This document shows, piece by piece, positions 52,175-59,923 of a DNA stretch of 64,000 bases. The stretch's first letter is position 1. The number at the start of each line of letters is the position of its first letter. The DNA comes from JAEUMD01 sp044222395 (GTDB lineage: Bacteria > Pseudomonadota > Alphaproteobacteria > Rhizobiales > Hyphomicrobiaceae). Location: the NCBI GenBank assembly GCA_044222395.1, contig JBGANK010000015.1:1-64000 (forward strand), written 5' to 3'. The position numbers and the translations under genes are program-made. Under the pieces are notes generated by a model that ran no database searches, was not told the DNA's origin, and worked only from the letters and a program-made list of their open reading frames with translations.

Positions 52175-53127
52175 TGGCGACCAGCACACCAAACGAATTC
52201 ATTTCCGCAGCCGATCGTGTGCAAGCGACGCGGGTCCGCAATTCCCGACGTCGCAGGCTAGAAGGCGCATTCCAAGTCGCCGGGATCGTCGCCACCGGCA
52301 TCGCGCTCGCGGCGCTCGCAGCCCTCGTCATCGATCTTGCGATCGCCGGCTGGCCGCGGTTCACCTGGGATTTCATCACGAGCTTTCCGTCGCGGCGCGC
52401 AAGCCAGGCCGGCATTCTCGCCGCGTGGGTGGGCTCGTTGCTGGTGATCCTAGTCACGGCGCTGGTCGCCGTTCCACTCGGCATCGGCGCCGGCATCTAC
52501 CTCGAGGAATATGCGCCTCGAAATCGCTGGACGGACATCATCGAGATCAACGTCTCGAACCTCGCTGGCGTGCCGTCGATCATCTATGGCCTGCTCGCGC
52601 TCGGCCTTTTCGTCTACGGCCTGGGCACCGGTCGCTCGATCTTCACTGCTGGCATGACACTCGCGCTGCTGATCCTGCCTATCATAATCGTATCGACGCG
52701 TGAGGCGATCCGTGCCGTGCCGCAATCGTTGCGCGAAGCCGCCCTCGGCCTCGGCGCGACCGACTGGCAGGTGATGCGCGACCATGTGCTGCCGGCCGCC
52801 AGCCCCGGAATCATCACCGGCGTCATCATCGGCGTCAGCCGCGCGCTCGGCGAGACCGCGCCGCTGATCACCATTGGCGCACTGACGTTCATTGCCTTCC
52901 TGCCCGAAGCGCCGCTGCAAGTGTCGTATCCCTTCGTCAATTTCCGCTGGTTGTGGGACGGCTTCACGGTGTTGCCGATCCAGGCCTTCAACTGGGTCTC
53001 ACGCCCCGGCCGGGATTTCGAGGCCAATGCAGCCGCGGCAAGCCTCGTACTGCTCGCGCTGACTCTGGGGCTCAATGGCCTTGCAATCTGGTTGCGCGCC
53101 CGACTGCGGCGCAAGCTCAAATGGTAG
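52174..53127 (+). CDS. pstA: phosphate ABC transporter permease PstA
   Basis: A 317-residue permease. An N-terminal cytosolic stretch of ~30 residues is followed by six hydrophobic segments. Blocks are WVGSLLVILVTALVAVPLGIGAGIYLEEY, NLAGVPSIIYGLLALGLFVYGLG, the coupling loop AVPQSLREAALGLGATDWQVMRDHVLPAA and GVSRALGETAPLITIGAL (given in parts). ATG 52174 shares its A with the pstC stop codon. Confidence 0.95.
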   Translation: MATSTPNEFISAADRVQATRVRNSRRRRLEGAFQVAGIVATGIALAALAALVIDLAIAGWPRFTWDFITSFPSRRASQAGILAAWVGSLLVILVTALVAVPLGIGAGIYLEEYAPRNRWTDIIEINVSNLAGVPSIIYGLLALGLFVYGLGTGRSIFTAGMTLALLILPIIIVSTREAIRAVPQSLREAALGLGATDWQVMRDHVLPAASPGIITGVIIGVSRALGETAPLITIGALTFIAFLPEAPLQVSYPFVNFRWLWDGFTVLPIQAFNWVSRPGRDFEANAAAASLVLLALTLGLNGLAIWLRARLRRKLKW

Positions 53128-53135
53128 AGGATGAT

Positions 53136-54011
53136 ATGTTGGATATGATCCTTGCTGGTCGGCGCGAGGCGCCCATGCATGGTACAATCATGGCTTTCGA
53201 CGCAAAGAGCGACATCGACGTGCATTCTGACAGGTCAAGCGGCATCGACAACGTCGCGCCGAAAATCCGCGCGCGCGGCATCAACGTGCACTACGGTTCC
53301 AAGCAGGCGCTTCAAGACGTCGATGTCGATATCCCCTCCAATGCCGTGACCGCATTCATCGGCCCCTCCGGTTGCGGCAAGTCCACGTTCCTGCGCTGCA
53401 TCAACCGTATGAACGATACGATCGAAGGGTGCCGCGTCGCCGGAACTCTGACGATCGATGGCGCCGACATCTATGCGCCCGGTGTCGATCCGGTCGAGTT
53501 ACGCTCGCGCGTCGGCATGGTGTTCCAGAAACCGAACCCGTTCCCGAAGTCGATCTTCGACAATGTCGCCTACGGGCCACGCATTCATGGACTTGCACAA
53601 GCACGAGGCGAACTGGAAGCCATCGTCGCGACAAGTTTGGAGAAGGCCGGCCTCTGGGACGAGGTCAAGGACCGTCTCGGCGATCCGGCCACGGGGCTAT
53701 CGGGCGGACAGCAGCAGCGGCTATGCATCGCACGTGCCATTGCCGTCGATCCAGAAATCATCCTCATGGACGAGCCGTGCTCGGCGCTCGATCCGATTGC
53801 CACGGCGCGCATCGAAGAGCTGATCGAGGAACTGCGCCAGCACTACTGCATCGTCATCGTGACGCATTCGTTTGCCCAGGCCGCGCGCGTGTCGCAACGG
53901 ACCGCGTTCTTCCACCTTGGTCAACTCGTCGAGGAAGGGCCCACCGAGCAGATCTTCTCCACGCCGCGCGACCAGCGCACACAGGACTACATCACCGGCC
54001 GCTTCGGTTGA
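53136..54011 (+). CDS. pstB: phosphate ABC transporter ATP-binding protein PstB
   Basis: About 291 residues. Walker A is GPSGCGKSTFLRCINRMND, the Q-loop MVFQKPNPFPKSIFDNVAYG, the signature LSGGQQQRLCIARAIAV, Walker B IILMDEPCSALDP and the switch His VTHSFAQAARVS. The N terminus has about 45 residues before the ABC domain. Several in-frame ATGs exist (53121, 53136, 53145, 53175, 53190). I prefer 53136 because TAGAGGA lies just upstream, but 53121 would overlap the pstA stop and is also possible. Confidence 0.94.
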   Translation: MLDMILAGRREAPMHGTIMAFDAKSDIDVHSDRSSGIDNVAPKIRARGINVHYGSKQALQDVDVDIPSNAVTAFIGPSGCGKSTFLRCINRMNDTIEGCRVAGTLTIDGADIYAPGVDPVELRSRVGMVFQKPNPFPKSIFDNVAYGPRIHGLAQARGELEAIVATSLEKAGLWDEVKDRLGDPATGLSGGQQQRLCIARAIAVDPEIILMDEPCSALDPIATARIEELIEELRQHYCIVIVTHSFAQAARVSQRTAFFHLGQLVEEGPTEQIFSTPRDQRTQDYITGRFG

Positions 54012-54029
54012 TCTTGAACGGAACCGACC

Positions 54030-54746
54030 ATGCCAGGACATATCGTCAAATCCTATGACACCGAATTCTCCGAGCTCGATCGCATAACGGCCGAGATGGG
54101 CGGCCTCGCCGAGGCGCAACTCGCCAGCGCCATTGCCGCTCTGACACGCCGCGATCCAGCACTCGCCGAGAAGGCAATCGCCTCGGACAAGCGCATCGAC
54201 GCGCTCGAACGGCAGTTGCAGGAGCGCGCGATCCATATGATCGCCAAGCGCCAACCAATGGCCAACGACCTGCGTCACATCATGACAGTGCTCAAGATCG
54301 CCGGCGACCTCGAACGCGTCGGCGATTTGGCCAAGAACATCGCCAAGCGAGCGCTCGCGGTAAGTGCCGAGACGCAACCGCGGCAGATCATGGCCGGAAT
54401 GGGTCACATGGCCGAGCTTGCACATCGCCAGCTCAAGGACGTGCTCGACGCGTTCAGCGCCCGCGACGATGCCAAGGCTCTCGCGGTCTGGCACAGCGAT
54501 GCCGGTCTCGACGCGCTCTACAACAGCGCATTTCGCGAGCTCTTGACCTATATGATGGAGGACCCGCGCAACATCGGCCTGTGCACCCACCTTTTGTTCG
54601 GCGCCAAGAATTTGGAGCGGATCGGTGATCACACGACCAACATGGCCGAGAACGTCCACTATCTCGTGACGGGCGAGACGCTCGCCGACGACCGCCCCAA
54701 AGGCGACGACACGAGCTGCGTCCTGATCACAAAGCCCTCGGCGTGA
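54030..54746 (+). CDS. phoU: phosphate transport regulator PhoU
   Basis: A 238-residue all-helical protein made of two PhoU repeats. Metal-binding ExxxD motifs are visible, such as KIAGDLERVGDLAKNIAKRAL and NLERIGDHTTNMAENVHYLVTG. It links PstSCAB to PhoR and damps the response when phosphate is plentiful. It is 18 bases after pstB and 4 bases before phoB. Confidence 0.96.
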   Translation: MPGHIVKSYDTEFSELDRITAEMGGLAEAQLASAIAALTRRDPALAEKAIASDKRIDALERQLQERAIHMIAKRQPMANDLRHIMTVLKIAGDLERVGDLAKNIAKRALAVSAETQPRQIMAGMGHMAELAHRQLKDVLDAFSARDDAKALAVWHSDAGLDALYNSAFRELLTYMMEDPRNIGLCTHLLFGAKNLERIGDHTTNMAENVHYLVTGETLADDRPKGDDTSCVLITKPSA

Positions 54747-54750
54747 TGCC

Positions 54751-55443
54751 ATGCCCGCCCGCATCCTGATCGTCGAAGACGACGCCGCGCTCGTCACCCT
54801 GCTGCGCTACAATCTGGAGAGCGCGGGTTACGTCGTGACCAAGGCGACCTCGGCGGAAGACGGTGGGTTGGAACTTGCTGCAGCTCACTACGACCTGCTC
54901 ATCCTCGATTGGATGCTGCCCGATCAATCCGGCATCGACTTTTGCGCACGGCTGCGTCGCTCGGGCGCTCACTCTGGCCTACCAATCCTGATGCTCACGG
55001 CGCGTGGCGAGGAGGCTGATCGCGTGCGCGGCCTAAAGACCGGCGCTGACGACTACGTGGTCAAGCCATTCTCGGTGCCGGAACTGATGGCCCGCGTCAC
55101 CGCGCTGTTGCGTCGCGCCTCGCCAGAGCGCATGAGCGACACCCTCGTCCACGGCGACTTGACGCTCGACCGCGCCGCTCATCGTGTAACACGTGGCGCT
55201 CGCGCTATCGATCTCGGTCCGACCGAGTATCGGCTGCTCGAAACACTGCTCGAAAGTCCAAGCCGCGTTCTCTCGCGCGCCCAGCTCATCGACCGCTTCT
55301 GGGGCTCGGCGACCTAAATCGACGACCGCACCGTCGACGTCCACATCGGCCGCCTGCGCAAGGCCCTGATCCGCGGCACCGAGCCCGACCCGATCCGCAC
55401 GGTGAGAGGCGCGGGCTACTCGCTCTCGCCGGACCACGAGTAA
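54751..55443 (+). pseudogene. phoB: phosphate response regulator PhoB, interrupted by an in-frame stop
   Basis: OmpR-family regulator. The receiver domain runs to about residue 120, with acidic pocket IVEDDAALV, phospho-Asp in LLILDWMLPDQSG near residue 53 and Lys in GADDYVVKPFSVPEL. The winged-helix domain starts at LVHGDLTLDRAAHRV. A TAA at 55315-55317 ends the frame after 188 residues (LIDRFWGSAT). The same frame then continues IDDRTVDVHIGRLRKALIRG to a natural stop at 55441-55443, about 230 codons in total, the usual PhoB length. PhoB homologues commonly have Tyr at this spot, so one base change (TAC/TAT to TAA) explains it. The lost part contains the DNA-recognition helix. Sequencing error, true nonsense mutation or readthrough remain open. 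Confidence 0.9.
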
Positions 55444-55936
55444 CGAAGCGAACGAAACAAGATTTCGTGGTTCGCGAGGTCCACCAGGACTTGTTCGCTA
55501 TTATTGGAATCGCGAACGCGCCCCAACCTTCTAATTCGAGCATGTCATTCGCGGCTCGACCGCTGCGTGCGTCAGCCAAATATGCCCTATGCAAAGCTAT
55601 CCTCAGCTGCCCGCGACCGACTTCGTTCCGGTAGGTGAGCGCTGGAAGTCGAGCCTTCGCCACGCAATGCCTTTTCCCGATGGTGATGCTCCGCCAACTC
55701 GATCTCCACTTTTCGTCACTCGACGAGCGTCATGATGCGCAACCCCCAGCCACACCGTGCCGAATGCAAGGTCGGGCCGATGCAGGCTGTTCGGGTCCTT
55801 GTGCAGCAGGAATCGGAGATCCGCTGCAGGACGATGTGAGATTGAAATTTCGAGATAGATGAAGGCAGACAGGGATGACGAATTGCAACTTGATTAGCCT
55901 ACGTGCGAACAGGAGGAATATCTCGGTCTGCGCCAA
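55444..55936. other. intergenic stretch after the pho operon, with a hairpin
   Basis: About 490 bases. GCGAAC (55448-55453) pairs with GTTCGC (55470-55475), with further pairing inside (GAAA facing TTTC); it may end the pho transcript but has no T-run. Nothing else is recognised, and short open frames here have no domain character. It also separates the pho operon from the convergent RNA-repair operon. Confidence 0.4.
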
Positions 55937-56752
55937 TCAGAGTCCGGCGATGCGCACGAACAAGGCGTTCGCATCCTCCAGCGCGCCGGATTGCGCATTC
56001 CGCACGTGTGCTCGTGCTGCGGGATCGAACTTCGCCAGGTCCTCTCTGATCCAGGATTCGAGGACGTCGATGCGCGGTCCCTTGCCCAATTCAGGTCTCG
56101 TATTCTTGCGCTGAAGAAGGTCCAAGATGGAACTGCGAATATCCGTTGAAATTCTCGCACCGTCCAACAGCCGCTGCAGGTTCATCGGCGGGAGTGCTTT
56201 TCTGTCGTAAATCCATCGCAGGGCGAGCAACGGCCGGATGGCGTAGAAATAGCGTTTGAGCTTGACCTCGGAATCCGCACCACCCGAGAGCTGCCCGCTC
56301 GCGATGCTGTGATAGGCGTGTGCCAGAACCTCGAGATCGGCATGCTGTTCGAACAGGGCGCGAGCGGCGGGCGCAAACACATTATCGTCGAAATAAACCA
56401 CCGGCGACGTCAGCCATTCGTAAAACGCCGGGTTCGATTTGAGAAAAAGCCGCAAGGCCTTCCTCAAGTCCCACCCGGCGAGATCGACGAGGTGCGAATC
56501 GAGCGGCCGCTCAATCACGTCGCGGCCCTCCGCAATGGAAAGATACCATTCGTGCGGATGCGCGTAGATGAATCGGACGTCATAGTCGCTGTCGGGAGAC
56601 TCGAAACCCCAGGCACGACTCCCCGACTCCGCGGCAAAGAGAATGCGTACACCCTCTTCGCGTGCGACAGTGCCGAGCAATGCGCGGATGTGCGCCATCA
56701 TCTCCGGCGCTACGGTGGTGCAATCGTCGATCATGCCGGCACTCACTATCAC
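55937..56752 (-). CDS. rlaP: RNA-repair-associated nucleotidyltransferase RlaP
   Basis: A 271-residue protein of the PF10127 nucleotidyltransferase family, named RlaP for its association with RNA ligases. The active-site block is AESGSRAWGFESPDSDYDVRF (GS motif and two Asp), near residues 40-60, followed by IYAHPHEWYLSI and the C-terminal helical part (SEVKLKRYFYAIRPLLALRW). It ends the rsr-rtcB-rtcA-rlaP operon, and its ATG overlaps the rtcA stop (ATGA). It may add nucleotides to RNA ends or modify an RNA substrate. The actual reaction is not established. Confidence 0.85.
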   Translation of the reverse strand: MIVSAGMIDDCTTVAPEMMAHIRALLGTVAREEGVRILFAAESGSRAWGFESPDSDYDVRFIYAHPHEWYLSIAEGRDVIERPLDSHLVDLAGWDLRKALRLFLKSNPAFYEWLTSPVVYFDDNVFAPAARALFEQHADLEVLAHAYHSIASGQLSGGADSEVKLKRYFYAIRPLLALRWIYDRKALPPMNLQRLLDGARISTDIRSSILDLLQRKNTRPELGKGPRIDVLESWIREDLAKFDPAARAHVRNAQSGALEDANALFVRIAGL

Positions 56753-57765
56753 GCCTCCACCGAGATCCGCCAGCGATCCCTCCCTTCTTCCTTGAGTTCG
56801 ATGGAAATCGGCAGAAATTTCCCGATGATCTCGACGTTCGTGCGCGTGTGCGCCGTCGGGTGCACAGTCAGAAACGCACCCCCACCAGCCAGCGCCATCG
56901 GCAGGAGCAGCTGATCGGCGAGATGCGGACCGACCGGCACGCCTGCTGCCAGATAGGCGCGCACTTCATCAACCACGTTCGCAGCGACAGTCTCAGCTGA
57001 CACTTCGCGTTCGCCGAACCGCGTGAAAATCTCCGTGATGTTTTCCGAGCCGAGTTCCACCTGTACGACGTTTCCCGGGCCATCGGCCTTGACGGCGCGG
57101 CAGGTCGCCCGCTCCTTCGGCCAGTTCATGAGGTCGAGCACGGTCGCCGCCTCGCGCTCGGCAACATCGAAGGGAATGTTGGCAACAGCTGCGATCACGT
57201 GCGCCGCGGCCGGCGCGCCGCGTTCCACGATCACGATCGGCGCGAGCTTGGCGCACGGTTCGATTTGCACACGCCAGCGCCCGCCGCCGGCGGGATAGAA
57301 CCCGTGCCGCTCGAGACGCGCTTCGACCTTGGCTCCCATGCGCGCAAGGAGCGGGAGCACAACGCGGTCGATATAGTCGAACGTCGGCGCAAAGGGATTG
57401 TGCGTTCCGCCCGAAAGCTCGATTGCCGACGGTTCCTTTGCGGAGAGCAGCGCAAACAAGACTGTCTGGAAGACGAGCGCGGTCGAGCCCGCCGACCCCA
57501 CGGCAAACGTGTACGCTCCGCCCTTGATCGCACGCGGAGTAAACGTCAGCGCGCGGGAGCCCAGATGCACGCCCGCGACATCGGCCGAAGTGATTGCCTG
57601 AGCCGCCTGGACGCACGTCAAATGCTGGCGCAGAAGCCCGGGCTTCCGGCGCCCCGCGCGAATTTTCTCGATCGCGAACGGTTCGCCCGTGATCATCGAC
57701 AGCGTCAGCGCCGTGCGCAGCATTTGCCCGCCGCCTTCGCCGCGGCTACCGTCTATTAGAAGCAT
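56749..57765 (-). CDS. rtcA: RNA 3'-terminal phosphate cyclase
   Basis: A 338-residue enzyme that converts RNA 3'-phosphate to 2',3'-cyclic phosphate using ATP. Blocks are IDGSRGEGGGQMLRTALTLS at the N terminus, IRAGRRKPGLLRQHLTCVQA, and GGTHNPFAPTFDYI. The histidine that is adenylylated lies in GPHLADQLLLPMALAGGGAF (in part) near residue 290. Full length. It starts 3 bases after the rtcB stop and overlaps rlaP. Confidence 0.96.
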   Translation of the reverse strand: MLLIDGSRGEGGGQMLRTALTLSMITGEPFAIEKIRAGRRKPGLLRQHLTCVQAAQAITSADVAGVHLGSRALTFTPRAIKGGAYTFAVGSAGSTALVFQTVLFALLSAKEPSAIELSGGTHNPFAPTFDYIDRVVLPLLARMGAKVEARLERHGFYPAGGGRWRVQIEPCAKLAPIVIVERGAPAAAHVIAAVANIPFDVAEREAATVLDLMNWPKERATCRAVKADGPGNVVQVELGSENITEIFTRFGEREVSAETVAANVVDEVRAYLAAGVPVGPHLADQLLLPMALAGGGAFLTVHPTAHTRTNVEIIGKFLPISIELKEEGRDRWRISVEA

Positions 57766-57768
57766 TTT

Positions 57769-59016
57769 TCATCCCTTGACGCACACCACCTGGCGTAGCG
57801 TATGCACGATCTCCACGAGATCAGCCTGCGCCGCCATCACGGCGTCGATATCCTTGTAGGCCTTCGGCGTTTCGTCGATAACGTCGGCGTCTTTGCGGCA
57901 TTCGATGCCGGCGGTGTCCCGCGCGTGATCGGCCAGCGTGAACTGCTTCTTCGCCTGCGTGCGCGACATGACGCGGCCGGCACCGTGCGAGCACGAGCAG
58001 AAGCTCTCGCGATTGCCCTTGCCGCGCACGATGAACGAGCGTGCACCCATCGAGCCCGGGATGATGCCCATCACGCCCTCCGCCGCGCGCACGGCGCCCT
58101 TGCGGGTGACGAGAATGTCGTGCCCAAAGTGATTTTCCCGCGCCACGTAGTTGTGGTGGCAGTTCACCGCCTCGGCGCCGATCTGGAACGGCGGCAGATG
58201 CTCGCGAAGCACGCGCAGGATCGCGTCCATCATCGCCTGCCGGTTTTCCCATGCGTAGTCCTGCGCCCACATCAGCGCCTCGAAGTAATCGACGAAGTGC
58301 TCCGTGCCTTCCGAGAGGTACGCGAGGTCCTTGTCGGGGAGGTTGATGAAGTGGGTCTTCATGTCTTCCCGCGCCAACTCGATGAAATACTGTCCGATCA
58401 TGTTGCCTGGCCCGCGGGAGCCCGAATGCAGCATCACCCACACGGCATCGTTCTGATCGAGGCAGAGTTCGATGAAGTGATTGCCCGTGCCGAGCGAGCC
58501 GAGCTGATGTGCGGGCCGCTTGTGCGCGATCTTCGGGTGCTTTTCCAGGATGCGGGCGTAGCGCTCTTCGAGCGCGCGCCAGCGCGTGCCGATCGAGTTT
58601 GGCACGATCTCCCAGCCGCCTTTCAACGAGCGCCCCGGCGTCGTGATGAACCCGTGCGGAACCGCGCGCTCGATATCAGAGCGGATCGCAGCGAGGTTGT
58701 CGGGCAGGTGCTTCGCGGAAAGCGTCAGTTGCCACGCCATCATTCCGCAGCCGATGTCGACACCGACCGCGGCAGGGATGATCGCACCCTTTGTCGGAAT
58801 CACGGAGCCCACGGTCGAGCCCATGCCGAAGTGCACGTCGGGCATAACGGCGAGATGCTTGAAAATGAAAGGCATCGTCGCCGTATTCATCAGCTGCTGT
58901 GCGGCCTGCGCCTCGACGGGCACGCCGCGCGTCCACATTTTTACAGGCGCGATTCGCTCTCCTGCATGTTGTGCAGGCTCGTGGCGATCGGCAAGAAGCT
59001 CGAACGAGTGGCGCAT
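57769..59016 (-). CDS. rtcB: RNA-splicing ligase RtcB
   Basis: A 415-residue GTP- and Mn-dependent ligase that joins 2',3'-cyclic-phosphate or 3'-phosphate RNA to 5'-OH RNA. Metal ligands are visible in VGVDIGCGMMAWQL (Cys), GTGNHFIELCLD (His) and HSGSRGPGN (His). The guanylylated His is in CSHGAGRVMSRTQAKK near residue 337. Length and order match E. coli-type RtcB. It follows the noncoding RNA cluster and precedes rtcA. Confidence 0.96.
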   Translation of the reverse strand: MRHSFELLADRHEPAQHAGERIAPVKMWTRGVPVEAQAAQQLMNTATMPFIFKHLAVMPDVHFGMGSTVGSVIPTKGAIIPAAVGVDIGCGMMAWQLTLSAKHLPDNLAAIRSDIERAVPHGFITTPGRSLKGGWEIVPNSIGTRWRALEERYARILEKHPKIAHKRPAHQLGSLGTGNHFIELCLDQNDAVWVMLHSGSRGPGNMIGQYFIELAREDMKTHFINLPDKDLAYLSEGTEHFVDYFEALMWAQDYAWENRQAMMDAILRVLREHLPPFQIGAEAVNCHHNYVARENHFGHDILVTRKGAVRAAEGVMGIIPGSMGARSFIVRGKGNRESFCSCSHGAGRVMSRTQAKKQFTLADHARDTAGIECRKDADVIDETPKAYKDIDAVMAAQADLVEIVHTLRQVVCVKG

Positions 59017-59055
59017 GACAATGTCTCTTCTTTATGCTTCGTCAGTAGACTACGT

Positions 59056-59180
59056 GGCGGACACCCAAGGCAACGAAAGGGGCGAGAGGCGAGCTCCGGT
59101 AATCCGGTGGCGTGCTCCACACGCCAGTGCTCTTAGAGTGGCGGACGTACTCCCGCCGGCATTTGCCCGGAGTGTCCGCC
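59056..59180 (-). ncRNA. structured RNA before rtcB, possible fourth (degenerate) Y RNA
   Basis: On the minus strand GGCGGACAC (59172-59180) pairs perfectly with GTGTCCGCC (59056-59064) and encloses about 107 bases. Inside are GGCGTG/CACGCC with a 5-base loop and ACTCC/GGAGT. An AAATGCC motif follows GGGC on the 5' side and CTCTCGCCC stands on the 3' side, echoing the GAATGCC/CTCGTC core of the three clear Y RNAs. A competing stem (GGCGGAC with 59140-59146) exists. The structure is clear; the Y RNA label is tentative. Confidence 0.45.
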
Positions 59181-59200
59181 GCGCAGTTCGTAGTCAAAGG

Positions 59201-59372
59201 GCCGTGACGACGAGAATGATGAAACATCGGCTCATGACTTCGGCCGAAGCCTCCGTCAATCGCCACCTGCTCTACCACTGAGCTACGGTATCCCTTGCGG
59301 AATACCGGCAGGATTCGAACCTGCGACCCGGTCGTTCTGCTACGATGTCGTTTCATCGGCATTCGTCACGGC
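59201..59372 (-). ncRNA. Y RNA with tRNA-like module (YrlA-type)
   Basis: Minus-strand RNA of about 172 bases. The ends form a perfect 10-base stem (GCCGTGACGA with TCGTCACGGC). An internal loop follows, with ATGCC on the 5' side and ATTCTCG on the 3' side. A second helix (GATGAAAC..ACATCG with CGATGTTTCATC) comes next. The interior is a permuted tRNA: T arm GCAGG-TTCGAAT-CCTGC (59308-59324), then a 9-base acceptor-like stem (CGGTATTCC with GGGATACCG) closed by GCAA (59295-59298), then TA and D arm GCTC-AGTGGTA-GAGC (59269-59283). A TTCG-capped hairpin follows. This is the architecture of bacterial YrlA. It lies between rsr and rtcB, as yrlBA does in Salmonella. Confidence 0.88.
59269..59324 (-). 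other. circularly permuted tRNA-like module within the Y RNA
   Basis: Reading the minus strand 5' to 3': T arm with TTCGAAT loop, acceptor 3' strand, GCAA tetraloop, acceptor 5' strand, TA (positions 8-9 of a tRNA), D arm with AGTGGTA loop. Order is T-acceptor-D, so the acceptor end is sealed and cannot be aminoacylated. T-loop and D-loop bases needed for the tRNA elbow are present. Confidence 0.88.
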
Positions 59373-59440
59373 TTCTTGGATGCGCGTGGCGACTCTCCCT
59401 TCGAAGAGCCGGTCACCGCGTGCAGTGTTCTGCTTCAAGT

Positions 59441-59511
59441 CCTGGCGACGAGGTTGTGTTTCACGAGACCCAACATTCTTGGCAATGTAGTCGCGCGAGG
59501 CATTCGCCAGG
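59441..59511 (-). ncRNA. small Y RNA (YrlB-like)
   Basis: Minus-strand RNA of about 71 bases. The terminal stem CCTGGCGA/TCGCCAGG is a perfect 8 pairs, followed by ATGCC on the 5' strand and CTCG on the 3' strand, as in the two neighbouring Y RNAs. Inside, ACATT pairs with AATGT and GTTG with CAAC. GACTACATT is shared with the rsr-proximal Y RNA. There is no tRNA module. Confidence 0.8.
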
Positions 59512-59542
59512 TTCATTCCATTCCGTTTTGTTCAAGTGCAAC

Positions 59543-59676
59543 TGGTGGAGGTGACGGGGGTCGAACCCGCGACGGGCACGGAACCGGGACGTTACTCCCG
59601 GCCGATCCTCGGTTTGAAATGCGCTTCCCTACTCGGCCCTCTCTGGCTGTTTCGGTGCAACTGCAAAGACACCTCG
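59543..59676 (-). ncRNA. degenerate type II tRNA-like element with T arm and CCA
   Basis: The minus strand ends in a T arm (GCGGG-TTCGACC-CCCGT), acceptor 3' strand CACCTCC, A and CCA (59543-59545), like a real tRNA 3' end. Upstream are a D-arm-like GGCCGAGTAGGGAAGCGC, a loop TTTCAAA (anticodon TCA if real) and a variable-arm-like hairpin CCGGGA/TCCCGG. The anticodon stem does not pair, and no adjacent 5' acceptor strand fits; GAGGTG (59670-59675) could pair with CACCTC only across an extra hairpin. A competing 8-base helix is GGCACGGA (minus strand of 59688-59695) with TCCGTGCC (59575-59582). Probably not a working tRNA. Confidence 0.5.
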
Positions 59677-59789
59677 GTTCGCTTTCGTCCGTGCCTGGAA
59701 GTCAATCCGCCGGTTTTCAATCATACTTTTCCCGGTACCCGCGCCTTTCCAGGTGAGCACCCCCTTCAGTTGCATGTTCAGTTCAAGAG

Positions 59790-59865
59790 CCGGGGGGACG
59801 AGTTCGTGGCGCCCGAGACGTTCTCGGTTTCAGCGAATGTAGTCCCAGGCAGGCATTCCCCCCGG
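59790..59865 (-). ncRNA. small Y RNA, rsr-proximal
   Basis: Minus-strand RNA of about 76 bases. The terminal stem CCGGGGGGA/TCCCCCCGG is a perfect 9 pairs, followed by ATGCC on the 5' strand and CTCG on the 3' strand. An interior hairpin is CCGAGA-ACG-TCTCGG. It shares the core and GACTACATT with the next Y RNA downstream, while the stems differ with compensating changes. No tRNA module. Confidence 0.8.
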
Positions 59866-59876
59866 TGTTTCCAATT

Positions 59877-59917
59877 GCGCACAGCGACTCCGCTCCGCAG
59901 AGCCGACCGCTGTGCGC
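59877..59917 (-). other. strong hairpin between rsr and the Y RNA cluster
   Basis: GCGCACAGCG pairs perfectly with CGCTGTGCGC (10 pairs), with an inner GCTC-TGCG-GAGC hairpin. It starts 7 bases after the rsr stop and is not followed by a T-run. It may protect the rsr message end, mark an RNase III-type processing site or attenuate. Confidence 0.65.
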
Positions 59918-59923
59918 GGCATT

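Noticed and set aside
59543..59618. Functional tRNA-Sec or tRNA-Ser gene
   Set aside because: The anticodon stem does not pair and no matching 5' acceptor strand adjoins the D arm, so it is listed only as tRNA-like.
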